A stretch of DNA of 64,000 nucleotides. Origin: Ectothiorhodospira shaposhnikovii (GTDB taxonomy: Bacteria > Pseudomonadota > Gammaproteobacteria > Ectothiorhodospirales > Ectothiorhodospiraceae). The translations under genes were made by a program, and so were the position numbers. The stretch lies in assembly GCF_022227765.1 (NCBI RefSeq), contig NZ_JAJMLZ010000002.1, positions 124,001 to 188,000 of the forward strand, read 5' to 3'. The notes under the pieces are model-generated. The model saw only the letters and a program-made list of their open reading frames with translations. It was not told where the DNA came from and did not search any database. Below, in pieces: positions 39,453 to 48,543 of this stretch (position 1 is the stretch's first letter; each line of letters starts with the position of its first letter).

Positions 39453-40774
39453 GCCGACGCATCCTGCCCCTGCTGATCGCCCTGTGCCTCTCCGGCCCGG
39501 CCGGGGCCGACGCCCCCCTGCCCTCACCCCTGACCCTGGAGGCGGCACTGGCCCTGGCCGATCCGGCACACCCCCGCCTGGCCCTGGCCCGCGCCGGGCT
39601 GGACACCGCCCTGGCCGAACAGCGGCTGGCAAACAGCCGCACCGATCTGGAACTGGGCCTGCAACTCAACCCCCGCTGGGTGGAGCCCAATGACCTGGCG
39701 CCGATGCAGGACCATGACGACTCCCGGGCCATCCTGCACGCCCGCAAGACCCTCCATGACTTCGGCCGCACCCGACATCACCTGGCCGCCGCGGAATCCG
39801 CCGTGCAATCCGTGACGTGGGAACAGGATCATGTTCTGGCCGATCACCGCCTGCGGATCATGCAGGGCTTCTTTGAAGTGCTGCTGGCGGACCTGACCTA
39901 CACCCGGGACAACGAGGCCATGGCGGTGACCTTTGTCGAACTCAACCGCCTGCGGGAGCGCCACGGGCTGGGACAGGTCTCCGATATCACCTTGATGGCC
40001 CAGGAAAGCCATTACCAGACGGCACGCCTGCAGCGGCTGGCCAGTCAGCAGCAGACGCGCATCACCCGCCAGCGCCTGGCGGCCCTGCTGGGACGGCCGG
40101 ACCAAGTGCCCGGACGTCTGCGCACCCCGGCCCTGGCAGGCAATGACCGGGAATTGCCCGATGTGGACACCCTCTGGACATTGGCCCGGGAACACAACCC
40201 CCGACGCCGGTCCCTGCAGTTGGCCGTGGAGTCGGCCACGGCCCGGGTGGGCGCACAGCGGGCGGAGCGCAGGCCCACTCTGAGCGCCGAGGCCCAGGCC
40301 GCCTGGTGGCAGCGGGAGTTCGGCGGCGACCGCAATCCCCTCGCCATGGGGCTGGTACTGGACATCCCCCTCTACGACGGGGGCCGGGTGGACGCCCGCA
40401 CAGCCCGGGAACAGGCCGGCCTGCACGAGGCCCGCGCCCGCCTGCGGGATTTCGACCTATCCCTGCGCCAGGCGGTGCTGGAGACCTGGCTGGAGATCCA
40501 GCGCCTCGGGATCCAGCGGGAACAGGCCCGAGTGCAGGCGGATTACCGCGACCTGTATCTGGATCGCAGCCGCAGTCTCTACGAAATGGAAGTGGCCACG
40601 GACCTGGGCGATGCCATGACCTGGCAATCGGAGGCCATGCTGTTCACCGCCGGTACGGAGTTCCAGCTTGCCCTGGCCTGGGCTCGACTGGCTCTCCTGA
40701 CCGGCCAGACCACGGCAGACCCACTGGCACCGGAGCCATTTTCACCCGCGGCCGTGGGGGAGGAGGATTCGTGA
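39449..40774 (+). CDS. TolC-family outer-membrane channel protein
   Basis: The 441-residue protein starts MSRRILPLLIALCLSGPAGADA with a signal peptide. It shows the duplicated helical outer-membrane efflux pattern: LTLEAALALADPAHPRLALARAGLDTALAEQRLANSRTD split by family spacing, and VESATARVGAQRAERRPTLSAEAQ in the second half. Length fits TolC-like factors. It overlaps the start of the following membrane fusion protein (TGATG). It should form the outer-membrane exit duct, but the inner-membrane pump that partners it is not in this operon. Confidence 0.85.
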   Translation: MSRRILPLLIALCLSGPAGADAPLPSPLTLEAALALADPAHPRLALARAGLDTALAEQRLANSRTDLELGLQLNPRWVEPNDLAPMQDHDDSRAILHARKTLHDFGRTRHHLAAAESAVQSVTWEQDHVLADHRLRIMQGFFEVLLADLTYTRDNEAMAVTFVELNRLRERHGLGQVSDITLMAQESHYQTARLQRLASQQQTRITRQRLAALLGRPDQVPGRLRTPALAGNDRELPDVDTLWTLAREHNPRRRSLQLAVESATARVGAQRAERRPTLSAEAQAAWWQREFGGDRNPLAMGLVLDIPLYDGGRVDARTAREQAGLHEARARLRDFDLSLRQAVLETWLEIQRLGIQREQARVQADYRDLYLDRSRSLYEMEVATDLGDAMTWQSEAMLFTAGTEFQLALAWARLALLTGQTTADPLAPEPFSPAAVGEEDS

Positions 40775-41556
40775 TGCGCTCCAAGACTCGCCCCGGCCCG
40801 GCCATCCTGCTGCTCCTGCTGGTGCTGACGGCCACGGCACCGGCACTCCAGGCCGAGGAGATCCCCGCCCGGCTGGCCTGGGCCGACCGCCTGGAACTGG
40901 GCACCCCCCTCTCCGGCACCATCACCCGGGTGCTGGTGAACCCGGGAGATCGGGTGCGCCGGGGCCAGCCTCTGCTAGAGATGGACACCCGTGCCCTGCA
41001 GGCGGAGGAACAACAGGCCCGCGCCCAGGAACACCGCCTGCGGCTGGCCAGGGACGAGGCCCGCCGGGAGCATGATCGAACCCGTGAGATGTACGACCGC
41101 ACCCTCATCGCCGAACGGGAACTGGCCCTGGCCGAGATCGCCCGACGCATGGCCGAGGCGGAACATCAGGCGGCGCAGGCGGCCCTGACCCGGGTGCGGC
41201 TGGACCTGGAACATGCCCGGGTGACCGCCCCCATGGACGCCCGGGTGATCGCCCGCCATGTCGCCCCCGGACAGGTGATACACAATGCCCTGCGGGTACA
41301 GCCGCTGCTGACCCTGGCGGCGGACGGCCCCATGCTGGCGGTGGCGGACGTGGAGGCCGCCGTGCTCGACAGGCTTTCGCCCGGCACCGAGGTGGAGGTG
41401 CGCGTGGGAGACCGACGCCTTGCCGGACGGGTGCGGGGGCTGGGGCTGGAACCGGTGGACGAGTCCCTGCCCCGTTTCCGGCTGGAGGTGGTATTTTCAC
41501 CGCCGGAGGCGCTCGGGCTGCGGGCCGGGTTGACGGCGGTGGTGATCTTGCCATGA
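40774..41556 (+). CDS. Membrane fusion (periplasmic adaptor) protein
   Basis: The 260-residue protein has a signal peptide (AILLLLLVLTATAPALQA) and an HlyD/AcrA-type adaptor layout. The first lipoyl half is LSGTITRVLVNPGDRVRRGQPLLEMD, a helical hairpin covers about residues 75-135, the second lipoyl half is TAPMDARVIARHVAPGQVI, and a beta-barrel follows. It is short for the family (usually 350-400), lacking the membrane-proximal domain. It starts inside the tolC stop, so the pair is coupled. No RND, ABC or MFS pump follows. Confidence 0.85.
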   Translation: MRSKTRPGPAILLLLLVLTATAPALQAEEIPARLAWADRLELGTPLSGTITRVLVNPGDRVRRGQPLLEMDTRALQAEEQQARAQEHRLRLARDEARREHDRTREMYDRTLIAERELALAEIARRMAEAEHQAAQAALTRVRLDLEHARVTAPMDARVIARHVAPGQVIHNALRVQPLLTLAADGPMLAVADVEAAVLDRLSPGTEVEVRVGDRRLAGRVRGLGLEPVDESLPRFRLEVVFSPPEALGLRAGLTAVVILP

Positions 41557-41592
41557 TTCCAAACCTGTTTCCGATCTGAAAAGGCCCACCCC

Positions 41593-41913
41593 ATGAGCGA
41601 CAAGTTGCTGATCCTCACCACCCTCAACGACCCGGTCCGTGCCCGCGAGATTGCCGGTGAACTGGTCAGGCGCCGTCTGGCGGCCTGTGTCAGCATCCTG
41701 CCCGCGGCCACCTCCGTCTATGTCTGGGAAGACGAAGTTCAGGAGGACGCGGAACACGTCCTGCTCATCAAGTCCCGGGCCGATTGCCTCGACACCCTGC
41801 AGCGGACCCTGCAGGCCCTGCATCCCTATGAACTTCCGGAGATCATCGCGGTTCCAATCACCCATGGCCTGGAAGGCTACCTGCGCTGGATAGACGACAA
41901 CACCGACTCATGA
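41593..41913 (+). CDS. cutA: CutA divalent-cation tolerance protein
   Basis: The 106-residue protein has the CutA1 core: LILTTLNDPVRAREIAGELVRRRLAACVSILP split over the usual strands, SVYVWEDEVQEDAEHVLLIKSR and HPYELPEIIAVPITHGLEGYLRWI. It forms a very stable trimer; its role in copper tolerance was proposed in E. coli where it sits next to dsbD, but biochemical proof is weak. It directly precedes dsbD here too (4-bp overlap), the same order as in E. coli. Confidence 0.93.
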   Translation: MSDKLLILTTLNDPVRAREIAGELVRRRLAACVSILPAATSVYVWEDEVQEDAEHVLLIKSRADCLDTLQRTLQALHPYELPEIIAVPITHGLEGYLRWIDDNTDS

Positions 41914-43712
41914 TGCGACGCTCACTGCGATTCCTGCTGCTGGCACTGCTGCTGCCCGCCCTCCCCGCCCTGGCCCAGTTCGGCATGGGAGACGAACTCC
42001 TGCCCCCGGACGAGGCCTTCGCCTTCGATGCCTACCTGGAGGATGAGGACACGGCGGTGGCCCGCTGGCGCATCGCCGAGGGCTACTATCTTTACGGTGC
42101 CCAGTTCCGGTTCGAGTCGCAGACCGAGGGCATCGAACTGGGCGAACCCCGCCGGCCCGCCGGCGTCATCAAGGAAGACGAATTCTTCGGCCAGGTGGAA
42201 ACTTACCGTCATGACATCCGCGTCCACATTCCCCTTCTGCGCGGCGAGGATGCCCCCGACACCCTGATCCTCAAGGCCCGCTCCCAGGGCTGTGCCGACA
42301 TCGGGGTGTGCTACCCCCCCCATTTCCAGACCGTCAGCCTGGATCTCACCGATATCCGCGGCCCCCAGGCCCCGGAACCCCGGCCCGCGACCGGCGGCCC
42401 GCCCGTGACGGAACAGGACCGCATCGCCGCCCAACTGGCGGACGGGCGCATCTGGCTGGTGGCCCTGGTGTTCTTCGGTTTCGGCCTGTTGCTGACCTTC
42501 ACCCCCTGCGTGCTGCCCATGATCCCGATCCTGTCCAACATCATCGTGGGACAGAAGGATCTCACCACCCGCAAGGCCTTCTTCATCTCCCTGGTCTTCG
42601 TCCTGGCCATGGCGCTGACCTATACCGTGGCCGGGGTATTCGCCGGCCTGGCGGGGGCCAACCTGCAGGCGGCCTTCCAGAACCCCTGGATCATCGGCGG
42701 CTTCGTGGCCGTGTTCATCGCCCTGGCCATGGCCATGTTCGGCTTTTATGACCTGCAGATGCCCTCCGGCATCCAGACCCGGCTGTCCGCCCTGTCCGGC
42801 AAACAGCAGGGCGGCACCCTCATCGGCGCCGCGGTGATGGGCTTTCTGTCGGCCCTGATCGTCGGTCCCTGCGTCACCGCCCCCCTGGTGGGCGCCCTGC
42901 TCTACATCAGCCAGACCGGCGACGCGATACTCGGCGGCCTGGCCCTGTTCTCCCTGAGCATGGGCATGGGCCTGCCCCTGCTCGTCATCGGCACCTCCGC
43001 CGGCAAGCTGCTGCCCCGGGCCGGGGCCTGGATGGACGCCGTCAAGGCCGTGTTCGGCGTGCTGCTGCTGGCCATGGGCATCTGGCTGCTGGAGCGGGTG
43101 GTGCCCGCCCAGGTCACCCTGTTCCTGTGGGCCACCCTGCTCATCGTCTCCGCCGTCTACATGGGCGCGGTGAAGTCCCTGCCGGAGAACGCCGGCGGCT
43201 GGCGGGTGCTGTGGAAGGGGCTGGGTCTGGTGATCCTGATCTACGGGATTCTGGTCATGATCGGTGCCGCCTCCGGCGGCCGGGACGTGCTGCGGCCCTT
43301 GAGCGGCATCATCACCGGCACCTCGGCAGCGGTCCAGGCCGAACTGCCGTTCCGCCCGGTGGACAGCCTGGCGGACCTGGAACGGGAGCTGGCCCAGGCC
43401 CGGGAGCTGGGTCAGCCGGTAATGCTGGACTTCTATGCCGACTGGTGCGTGGACTGCGTGCGCATGAAGCGCACCACCTTCCAGGACGGCGACGTGGCCC
43501 GGGCCCTGTCCGGGGTCCGCCTGCTCAAGGCCGACGTCACCGCCAACACCGGCGACCACCGGGAACTGATGCGGGCCTTCAACCTGTTCGGCCCACCGGC
43601 CCTGGTCTTCTATGACGGACAGGGGCAGGAACTGGCCCATCAACGGGTGGTAGGCTACATGAACGCCCGCCAGTTCACCGACCATCTGCAACGTGCCCTG
43701 GGGAGATCCTGA
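41910..43712 (+). CDS. dsbD: Thiol:disulfide interchange protein DsbD
   Basis: The 600-residue protein has all three DsbD parts. The N-terminal periplasmic domain follows a signal peptide and has GCADIGVCYPPHFQT. The eight-helix membrane domain has Cys in FTPCVLPMIPILS and in GPCVTAPLVGAL. The C-terminal thioredoxin domain has CVDC in FYADWCVDCVRMK. It moves electrons from cytosolic thioredoxin to periplasmic partners such as DsbC, CcmG and probably the thioredoxin-fold proteins at 38,889 and 43,715. Confidence 0.95.
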   Translation: MMRRSLRFLLLALLLPALPALAQFGMGDELLPPDEAFAFDAYLEDEDTAVARWRIAEGYYLYGAQFRFESQTEGIELGEPRRPAGVIKEDEFFGQVETYRHDIRVHIPLLRGEDAPDTLILKARSQGCADIGVCYPPHFQTVSLDLTDIRGPQAPEPRPATGGPPVTEQDRIAAQLADGRIWLVALVFFGFGLLLTFTPCVLPMIPILSNIIVGQKDLTTRKAFFISLVFVLAMALTYTVAGVFAGLAGANLQAAFQNPWIIGGFVAVFIALAMAMFGFYDLQMPSGIQTRLSALSGKQQGGTLIGAAVMGFLSALIVGPCVTAPLVGALLYISQTGDAILGGLALFSLSMGMGLPLLVIGTSAGKLLPRAGAWMDAVKAVFGVLLLAMGIWLLERVVPAQVTLFLWATLLIVSAVYMGAVKSLPENAGGWRVLWKGLGLVILIYGILVMIGAASGGRDVLRPLSGIITGTSAAVQAELPFRPVDSLADLERELAQARELGQPVMLDFYADWCVDCVRMKRTTFQDGDVARALSGVRLLKADVTANTGDHRELMRAFNLFGPPALVFYDGQGQELAHQRVVGYMNARQFTDHLQRALGRS

Positions 43713-43714
43713 GC

Positions 43715-44284
43715 ATGTCATCACCACAATCCGGTCCTTCGCGCCGTTATCTGCTGCCGGTCCTGCTGGCGCTCGCCCTGATCTCCGGCACCGCGGCCGG
43801 TTTCGGTTTCAGCCTGTTCTCCTCCGGCAAGCAGGCCGACAGCGCGCTCACCGGGTCCGGGATGCTGGGCCAGCAACGCCCCGACTTTGTCTTGCCCGAC
43901 ATGCAGGGCCGGGAGCGCACCATCGCCGAATGGGACAATCAGGTGGTGCTGGTCAACTTCTGGGCCACCTGGTGCCCCCCCTGCCGCAAGGAGATGCCCA
44001 CCTTCGTGGAGATACAGGAAGCACATGAGGCCGCCGGCTTCACCATCGTGGCGGTGGCCATCGACGAACATCAGGCGGTCCGGGACTTCATGGACACCTA
44101 CATGGTGAATTTTCCGGTGCTCATCGGCGAGGACACCGCCATGGAAGTGGCGCGCCGCTACGGTAACCGCTTCGGCAGCCTGCCCTACAGCGTGCTGCTG
44201 GACCGGGAGGGTCGAATCCGGTATATCCATGCGGGTGAGCTGACGCGGGCGACGCTGGAGCGGGAACTGCGGCCCCTGCTGTGA
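43715..44284 (+). CDS. TlpA/ResA-like thiol-disulfide oxidoreductase
   Basis: The 189-residue protein has an N-terminal membrane anchor (YLLPVLLALALISGTAAGFGF) and a thioredoxin domain with the active site FWATWCPPCRKEMP and the cis-Pro in GSLPYSVLLDREG. These are TlpA/ResA/CcmG-type features, involved in reducing apocytochromes, cytochrome oxidase copper sites or other exported thiols. It starts 3 bp after dsbD, which should reduce it, and closes the six-gene operon. Confidence 0.88.
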   Translation: MSSPQSGPSRRYLLPVLLALALISGTAAGFGFSLFSSGKQADSALTGSGMLGQQRPDFVLPDMQGRERTIAEWDNQVVLVNFWATWCPPCRKEMPTFVEIQEAHEAAGFTIVAVAIDEHQAVRDFMDTYMVNFPVLIGEDTAMEVARRYGNRFGSLPYSVLLDREGRIRYIHAGELTRATLERELRPLL

Positions 44285-44564
44285 CGGCGCAATCCCGAGC
44301 GCGGCGATTCGCCGGCAGGCCGGCTCCCACGGTACACGAAGACCCACCGCAACCCGGACGAGCCCACGAAACCTCTCGGAAAATTATTAGAACATGCCGG
44401 AAACTTCGGCAAAAACCCCATAATCCGGCCCAGACCCTGGACACCACCCCAACCATGAGGCACAATCCCCTGCACCTTGGGGGTATTCATCTTTCCTGCG
44501 ACTGACCGCGGTTTTCACCCCGCAAGGCCCGGCATTTTCCAGTCCTCGCGATGTTGTGAAGCCC
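44285..44564. other. Intergenic region with REP-like hairpin
   Basis: About 280 bp separate the TlpA-like gene from aroQ. They hold a REP-like core, GCGATTCGCCGGCAGGCCGG followed by CTCCCAC (44304-44330), of the type common in Pseudomonas and related genomes. There is no convincing reading frame. A CATAAT sequence (44419-44424) could be a -10 for the aroQ-accBC transcript, without a clear -35. Confidence 0.6.
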
Positions 44565-45008
44565 ATGGCCAAGTTCCTGCTGCTCAACGGTCCCAACCTG
44601 AACCTGCTCGGCACCCGCGAGCCGGGCGTGTACGGCAGCAGGACCCTGGATGACATCGTCCAGGCCCTGACCGAACAAGCCCGACAGGCCGGCCATGACC
44701 TGGACGCCTTCCAGTCCAACGCGGAACACGCCCTGATCGACCGTATCCACGCCGCCCGTCACGAAGGCGTGGACGGCATCCTGATCAATCCGGGCGCCTA
44801 CACCCATACCAGCATCGCCCTGCGCGACGCCCTGCTGGGCGTGGCCATACCGTTCATTGAAGTGCATCTTTCCAACACCTTTGCCCGCGAGTCCTTCCGC
44901 CACCACTCCTACCTGTCCGACGTGGCCGCCGGTGTGATCATCGGCCTGGGCCCCCACGGGTATGCGCTGGCGCTGCAGGCCGCCATGCAACTGACCAACC
45001 GAAGCTGA
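44565..45008 (+). CDS. aroQ: Type II 3-dehydroquinate dehydratase
   Basis: The 147-residue protein starts [24 protein letters not shown], with the active-site Tyr in VYGS, then [29 protein letters not shown] with the catalytic His region, and [18 protein letters not shown]. It catalyses the third shikimate step as a cytosolic dodecamer. The start fits the family; a GTG nine bases upstream is possible. It lies 6 bp before accB, a conserved gammaproteobacterial order. Confidence 0.95.
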   Translation: MAKFLLLNGPNLNLLGTREPGVYGSRTLDDIVQALTEQARQAGHDLDAFQSNAEHALIDRIHAARHEGVDGILINPGAYTHTSIALRDALLGVAIPFIEVHLSNTFARESFRHHSYLSDVAAGVIIGLGPHGYALALQAAMQLTNRS

Positions 45009-45014
45009 GACGCC

Positions 45015-45482
45015 ATGGATATCAGAAAAATCAAGAAACTGATCGAACTGCTGGAAGAATCCGGCATCAACGAGATCGAGATCCAGGAAGGTGAAGAATC
45101 GGTCCGCATCACCCGGGCAGCCCCCAACAGCGGCACCGCCTTCATGATGCCGCCCCAGCAGTACATGGTTCCCGGCACCGCGCCCGCCGCCGCACCGGCC
45201 GCGCCGGCACCGGCGCCCGCCGTGGAAGACAAGCCCGCCCTGCCCTCCGGCCACCAGGTCACCGCTCCCATGGTGGGCACCTTCTATCGCGCCCCCACCC
45301 CCGGCGCCCGCGCCTTCGTGGAAGTGGGCCAGTCGGTGAATGCCGGCGATACCCTGTGCATCATCGAAGCCATGAAGATGCTCAACCAGATCGAGGCCGA
45401 CAAGGCGGGCGTGATCAAGGCCATCCTGGTGGAAAACGGTCAGCCGGTGGAATACGGCCAGCCCATGTTCATCATCGACTGA
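45015..45482 (+). CDS. accB: Biotin carboxyl carrier protein of acetyl-CoA carboxylase
   Basis: The 155-residue protein starts [17 protein letters not shown], has an Ala/Pro-rich linker ([18 protein letters not shown]) and a C-terminal biotinyl domain. The biotinylated Lys is in [13 protein letters not shown], and the thumb-containing segment is [19 protein letters not shown]. It carries CO2 between AccC and AccAD for fatty-acid synthesis. It is 26 bp upstream of accC in one operon. Confidence 0.96.
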   Translation: MDIRKIKKLIELLEESGINEIEIQEGEESVRITRAAPNSGTAFMMPPQQYMVPGTAPAAAPAAPAPAPAVEDKPALPSGHQVTAPMVGTFYRAPTPGARAFVEVGQSVNAGDTLCIIEAMKMLNQIEADKAGVIKAILVENGQPVEYGQPMFIID

Positions 45483-45508
45483 ACGACGACCAGGGGCCAG
45501 ACAAGCAC

Positions 45509-46855
45509 ATGTTCAACAAGATACTGATTGCCAACCGGGGTGAGATTGCCCTGCGGATCCTGCGGGCCTGTCGCGAGATGGGCATCAAGACCGTGGCGGT
45601 GCATTCCGACGCGGACCGGGATCTCAAGCACGTGCGCCTGGCGGACGAGTCGGTGTGTATCGGCCCGGCCCGTTCCATCGACAGCTATCTCAACATCCCC
45701 GCCATCATCAGCGCCGCCGAGGTCACCGACGCCGAGGCCATCCACCCCGGCTACGGTTTTTTGTCGGAAAACGCCGACTTTGCCGAACGGGTGGAATCCA
45801 GCGGCTTCGTCTTCATCGGCCCCCGGGCCGATACCATCCGCCTGATGGGTGACAAGGTCTCCGCCAAGGACGCCATGATCGCCGCCGGCGTGCCCTGCGT
45901 CCCCGGATCCGGCGGCGCCCTGGGGGACGATCCGGAAGAGAACCTGGCCCTGGCGCGCAAGATCGGCTACCCGGTCATCATCAAGGCCTCCGGCGGCGGC
46001 GGCGGCCGCGGCATGCGGGTGGTGCACTCCGACGGCGCCCTTATCAACGCCATCTCCCTGACCCGCAACGAGGCGGCCTCCGCCTTCAACAACCCGACCG
46101 TCTACATGGAGAAATATCTGGAGCGCCCCCGGCACGTGGAGATCCAGGTGATCGCCGACGAACACGGCCACGCGGTCAGCCTGGGAGAGCGGGACTGCTC
46201 CATGCAGCGCCGTCACCAGAAGGTGATCGAGGAGGCCCCGGCCCCCGGCATCACCGAAGAACAGCGCCGCGCCATCGGTGAGCGCTGCGCCGACGCTTGC
46301 CGTCGGATCGGTTACCGGGGCGCGGGCACCTTCGAGTTCCTTTACGAGGACGGGGAGTTCTACTTCATCGAGATGAACACCCGCGTGCAGGTGGAACATC
46401 CGGTGACCGAGATGGTGACCGGCATCGACATCGTGCGGGAACAGATCCGGGTGGCCGCCGGCGAACCGCTCAGCTTCACCCAGGAGCAGGTCAAGATACA
46501 GGGCCACGCCATCGAATGCCGCATCAACGCGGAAGATCCGGCCACCTTCATGCCCTCCCCGGGGACCATCGGCCAGTACCACGCCCCCGGCGGCCCGGGC
46601 ATCCGCGTGGATACCCACATCTATAATGGCTACAAGGTACCGCCCTACTACGACTCCATGATCGGCAAGCTCATCAGCTACGGGGCCACCCGGGAGATCG
46701 CCCTGGCACGCATGCGCGGGGCACTGTCGGAGATCGTGATCGAGGGCATCAAGACCAACATCCCCCTGCACCGGGATCTGATCAACGACGTGGCCTTCCA
46801 GAACGGCGGCACGGACATCCACTACCTGGAAAAGAAACTCAAGGCACAGAGCTGA
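45509..46855 (+). CDS. accC: Biotin carboxylase subunit of acetyl-CoA carboxylase
   Basis: The 448-residue protein starts [21 protein letters not shown] and shows the ATP-grasp motif [12 protein letters not shown], the [20 protein letters not shown] block, and [22 protein letters not shown] with [11 protein letters not shown] at the active site. Length matches E. coli AccC (449). It carboxylates biotin on AccB using bicarbonate and ATP. Its stop overlaps the prmA start (TGATG). Confidence 0.96.
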   Translation: MFNKILIANRGEIALRILRACREMGIKTVAVHSDADRDLKHVRLADESVCIGPARSIDSYLNIPAIISAAEVTDAEAIHPGYGFLSENADFAERVESSGFVFIGPRADTIRLMGDKVSAKDAMIAAGVPCVPGSGGALGDDPEENLALARKIGYPVIIKASGGGGGRGMRVVHSDGALINAISLTRNEAASAFNNPTVYMEKYLERPRHVEIQVIADEHGHAVSLGERDCSMQRRHQKVIEEAPAPGITEEQRRAIGERCADACRRIGYRGAGTFEFLYEDGEFYFIEMNTRVQVEHPVTEMVTGIDIVREQIRVAAGEPLSFTQEQVKIQGHAIECRINAEDPATFMPSPGTIGQYHAPGGPGIRVDTHIYNGYKVPPYYDSMIGKLISYGATREIALARMRGALSEIVIEGIKTNIPLHRDLINDVAFQNGGTDIHYLEKKLKAQS

Positions 46856-47742
46856 TGATCCAGATCACCCTTCCGGCCACGGCCGAGCAGACCGACACCG
46901 CGGAAGACGCCCTGCTGGATCTGGGGGCCATCTCGGTCATGCTGCGGGATGCCGGGGACTTCCCCCTGCTGGAACCCCTGCCAGGGGAAACCCCCCTGTG
47001 GCCGGATACCCTGGTGACCGGACTGTTTGCCGCCGATGCCGACATCCCCGGCCTCACCGCCGCCCTGGCCCGGACGCTGGGTCTGGAGCCGGCCCGCATC
47101 CACCACGAGATCCTGCCGGACCAGGACTGGGTGCGGGCCTGCATGGATGACTTCAAGCCCATCCGCTTCGGGGAGCGCCTGTGGATCGTGCCCACCTGGC
47201 ACGAGGCACCGGACCCCCGGGCGGTCAACATCCGCCTGGACCCCGGTCTGGCCTTCGGCACCGGCACGCACCCCACCACCGCCATGTGCCTGGGCTGGCT
47301 GGACCGCCACGCCCCCGTGGACCAGGAGGTACTGGATTACGGCTGCGGCTCCGGCATCCTGGCCATCGGCGCCCTGGCCCTGGGTGCCCGCCATGCCTGG
47401 GGCGTGGACATCGACCCCCAGGCCATGACCGCCACCCGGGAGAATGCCGAGCGCAACGGCATCGCGCCGGAGCGACTGCACGCGGTACTGCCCGACGCCC
47501 TGCCGGACGAGATCCGCTTCGACCTGACCATGGCCAACATCCTGGCCGGCCCCCTCATCGCCCTGGCCCCGGCCCTGGGCCGACGCACCCGGGCCGGGGG
47601 GCGCATCATCCTCGCCGGATTGCTGGACCGTCAGGCCGAGGAAGTTGCCTCCGCCCATGCGCCCTGGTTCGAGATGAGCGTGGCCGACCGGCAGGACGGC
47701 TGGACCCTGCTGCAAGGCGTCCGGCACAGCGACACGAGCTGA
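46855..47742 (+). CDS. prmA: Ribosomal protein L11 methyltransferase
   Basis: The 295-residue protein has the PrmA N-terminal substrate domain, the linker RLDPGLAFGTGTHPTTAMCL and the SAM motif DYGCGSGILAIGAL. Motif IV NILAGPLIALAP then follows, in place of the more common NILA(N)PL. It trimethylates L11. It is coupled to accC by overlap and followed 4 bp on by the DUF3426 gene. Confidence 0.94.
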   Translation: MIQITLPATAEQTDTAEDALLDLGAISVMLRDAGDFPLLEPLPGETPLWPDTLVTGLFAADADIPGLTAALARTLGLEPARIHHEILPDQDWVRACMDDFKPIRFGERLWIVPTWHEAPDPRAVNIRLDPGLAFGTGTHPTTAMCLGWLDRHAPVDQEVLDYGCGSGILAIGALALGARHAWGVDIDPQAMTATRENAERNGIAPERLHAVLPDALPDEIRFDLTMANILAGPLIALAPALGRRTRAGGRIILAGLLDRQAEEVASAHAPWFEMSVADRQDGWTLLQGVRHSDTS

Positions 47743-47746
47743 TTCC

Positions 47747-48451
47747 ATGCTCGCCTGCTGCCCCCATTGCCGGCACCGATTCCCCGTCACCGACGCGGAG
47801 CGGGAAGCCTGGGGCGGCCGGGTGAGATGCGACAGCTGCCGCCGGGTATTCGACATCCGGATGGCCGGGGACGAGCCGCCGGAAACCCCTCCCGAGCCGG
47901 CCCCGGAACCGGAAGCCCCCCTGATGATCCCGGCCGTCCTCAAGGACGACCTGGCCAGGGCGCATGCCCCCCCTCGATCCGTGTTCGGCACCCTGGCCTG
48001 GAGCCTGGCCTGCCTGGTCCTGATCCTCGGACTGATGGCGCAACTGGCCTACCATCAGCGGGAATGGCTGCTGACACACCCGGAACTGGAGCCCTGGGTA
48101 CGCCAGGCCTGCGACCGGCTCGGCTGTCCGCTGTCGCCGCGCACCGACCCGGCCTCCCTGCATCTGGTCGGTCGACAGGTCCACAGCCATCCCGGTCACC
48201 CCGATGCCCTGATGATCACCGGTCGCCTGGAAAACCGGGCCGACTTTCCCCAACCCTGGCCGATTCTGGAACTGGTCTTCATGGACATCATGGGCAACCC
48301 GGTGGCCGCGCGGCGATTTTCTCCCGAGACCTATCTGGTCCACCCCCCGGAGGGACTCATGCCGCCGACACAGCCGGCGGAACTCCGCCTGGACGTGGAG
48401 GACCCGGGTCCGGCGGCGGTGTCGTACCGGTTCCGTTTTCTTGCCCCCTGA
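47747..48451 (+). CDS. Zinc-ribbon plus DUF3426 membrane protein
   Basis: The 234-residue protein opens with a four-Cys zinc ribbon of the MJ0042 type (CCPHCRHRF and VRCDSCRRVFDI), followed by a Pro/Glu-rich linker and one membrane helix (FGTLAWSLACLVLILGLMAQL). A DUF3426 periplasmic domain completes it (LHLVGRQVHSHPGHPDALMITGRLENRADFPQPWP split over strands, ARRFSPETYL). The family occurs at this position in many gammaproteobacteria, but its function is not known. Confidence 0.88.
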   Translation: MLACCPHCRHRFPVTDAEREAWGGRVRCDSCRRVFDIRMAGDEPPETPPEPAPEPEAPLMIPAVLKDDLARAHAPPRSVFGTLAWSLACLVLILGLMAQLAYHQREWLLTHPELEPWVRQACDRLGCPLSPRTDPASLHLVGRQVHSHPGHPDALMITGRLENRADFPQPWPILELVFMDIMGNPVAARRFSPETYLVHPPEGLMPPTQPAELRLDVEDPGPAAVSYRFRFLAP

Positions 48452-48543
48452 CCCGCCGCCCGGGAGCAGGGGTTTATAGCCCGCCCCCCACTGGGTATCA
48501 TGGGCGATTCGGCGCAAGCCCCGCATCACACCCCTCAAGACCC

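Noticed and set aside
41922-43727. A 600-codon open frame opposite dsbD
   Set aside because: DsbD is complete with all six key cysteines; the reverse frame has no motif and no ribosome-binding site.
44281-44505. A small open frame before aroQ
   Set aside because: It begins inside the REP-like hairpin, has no ribosome-binding site and no recognisable protein pattern.
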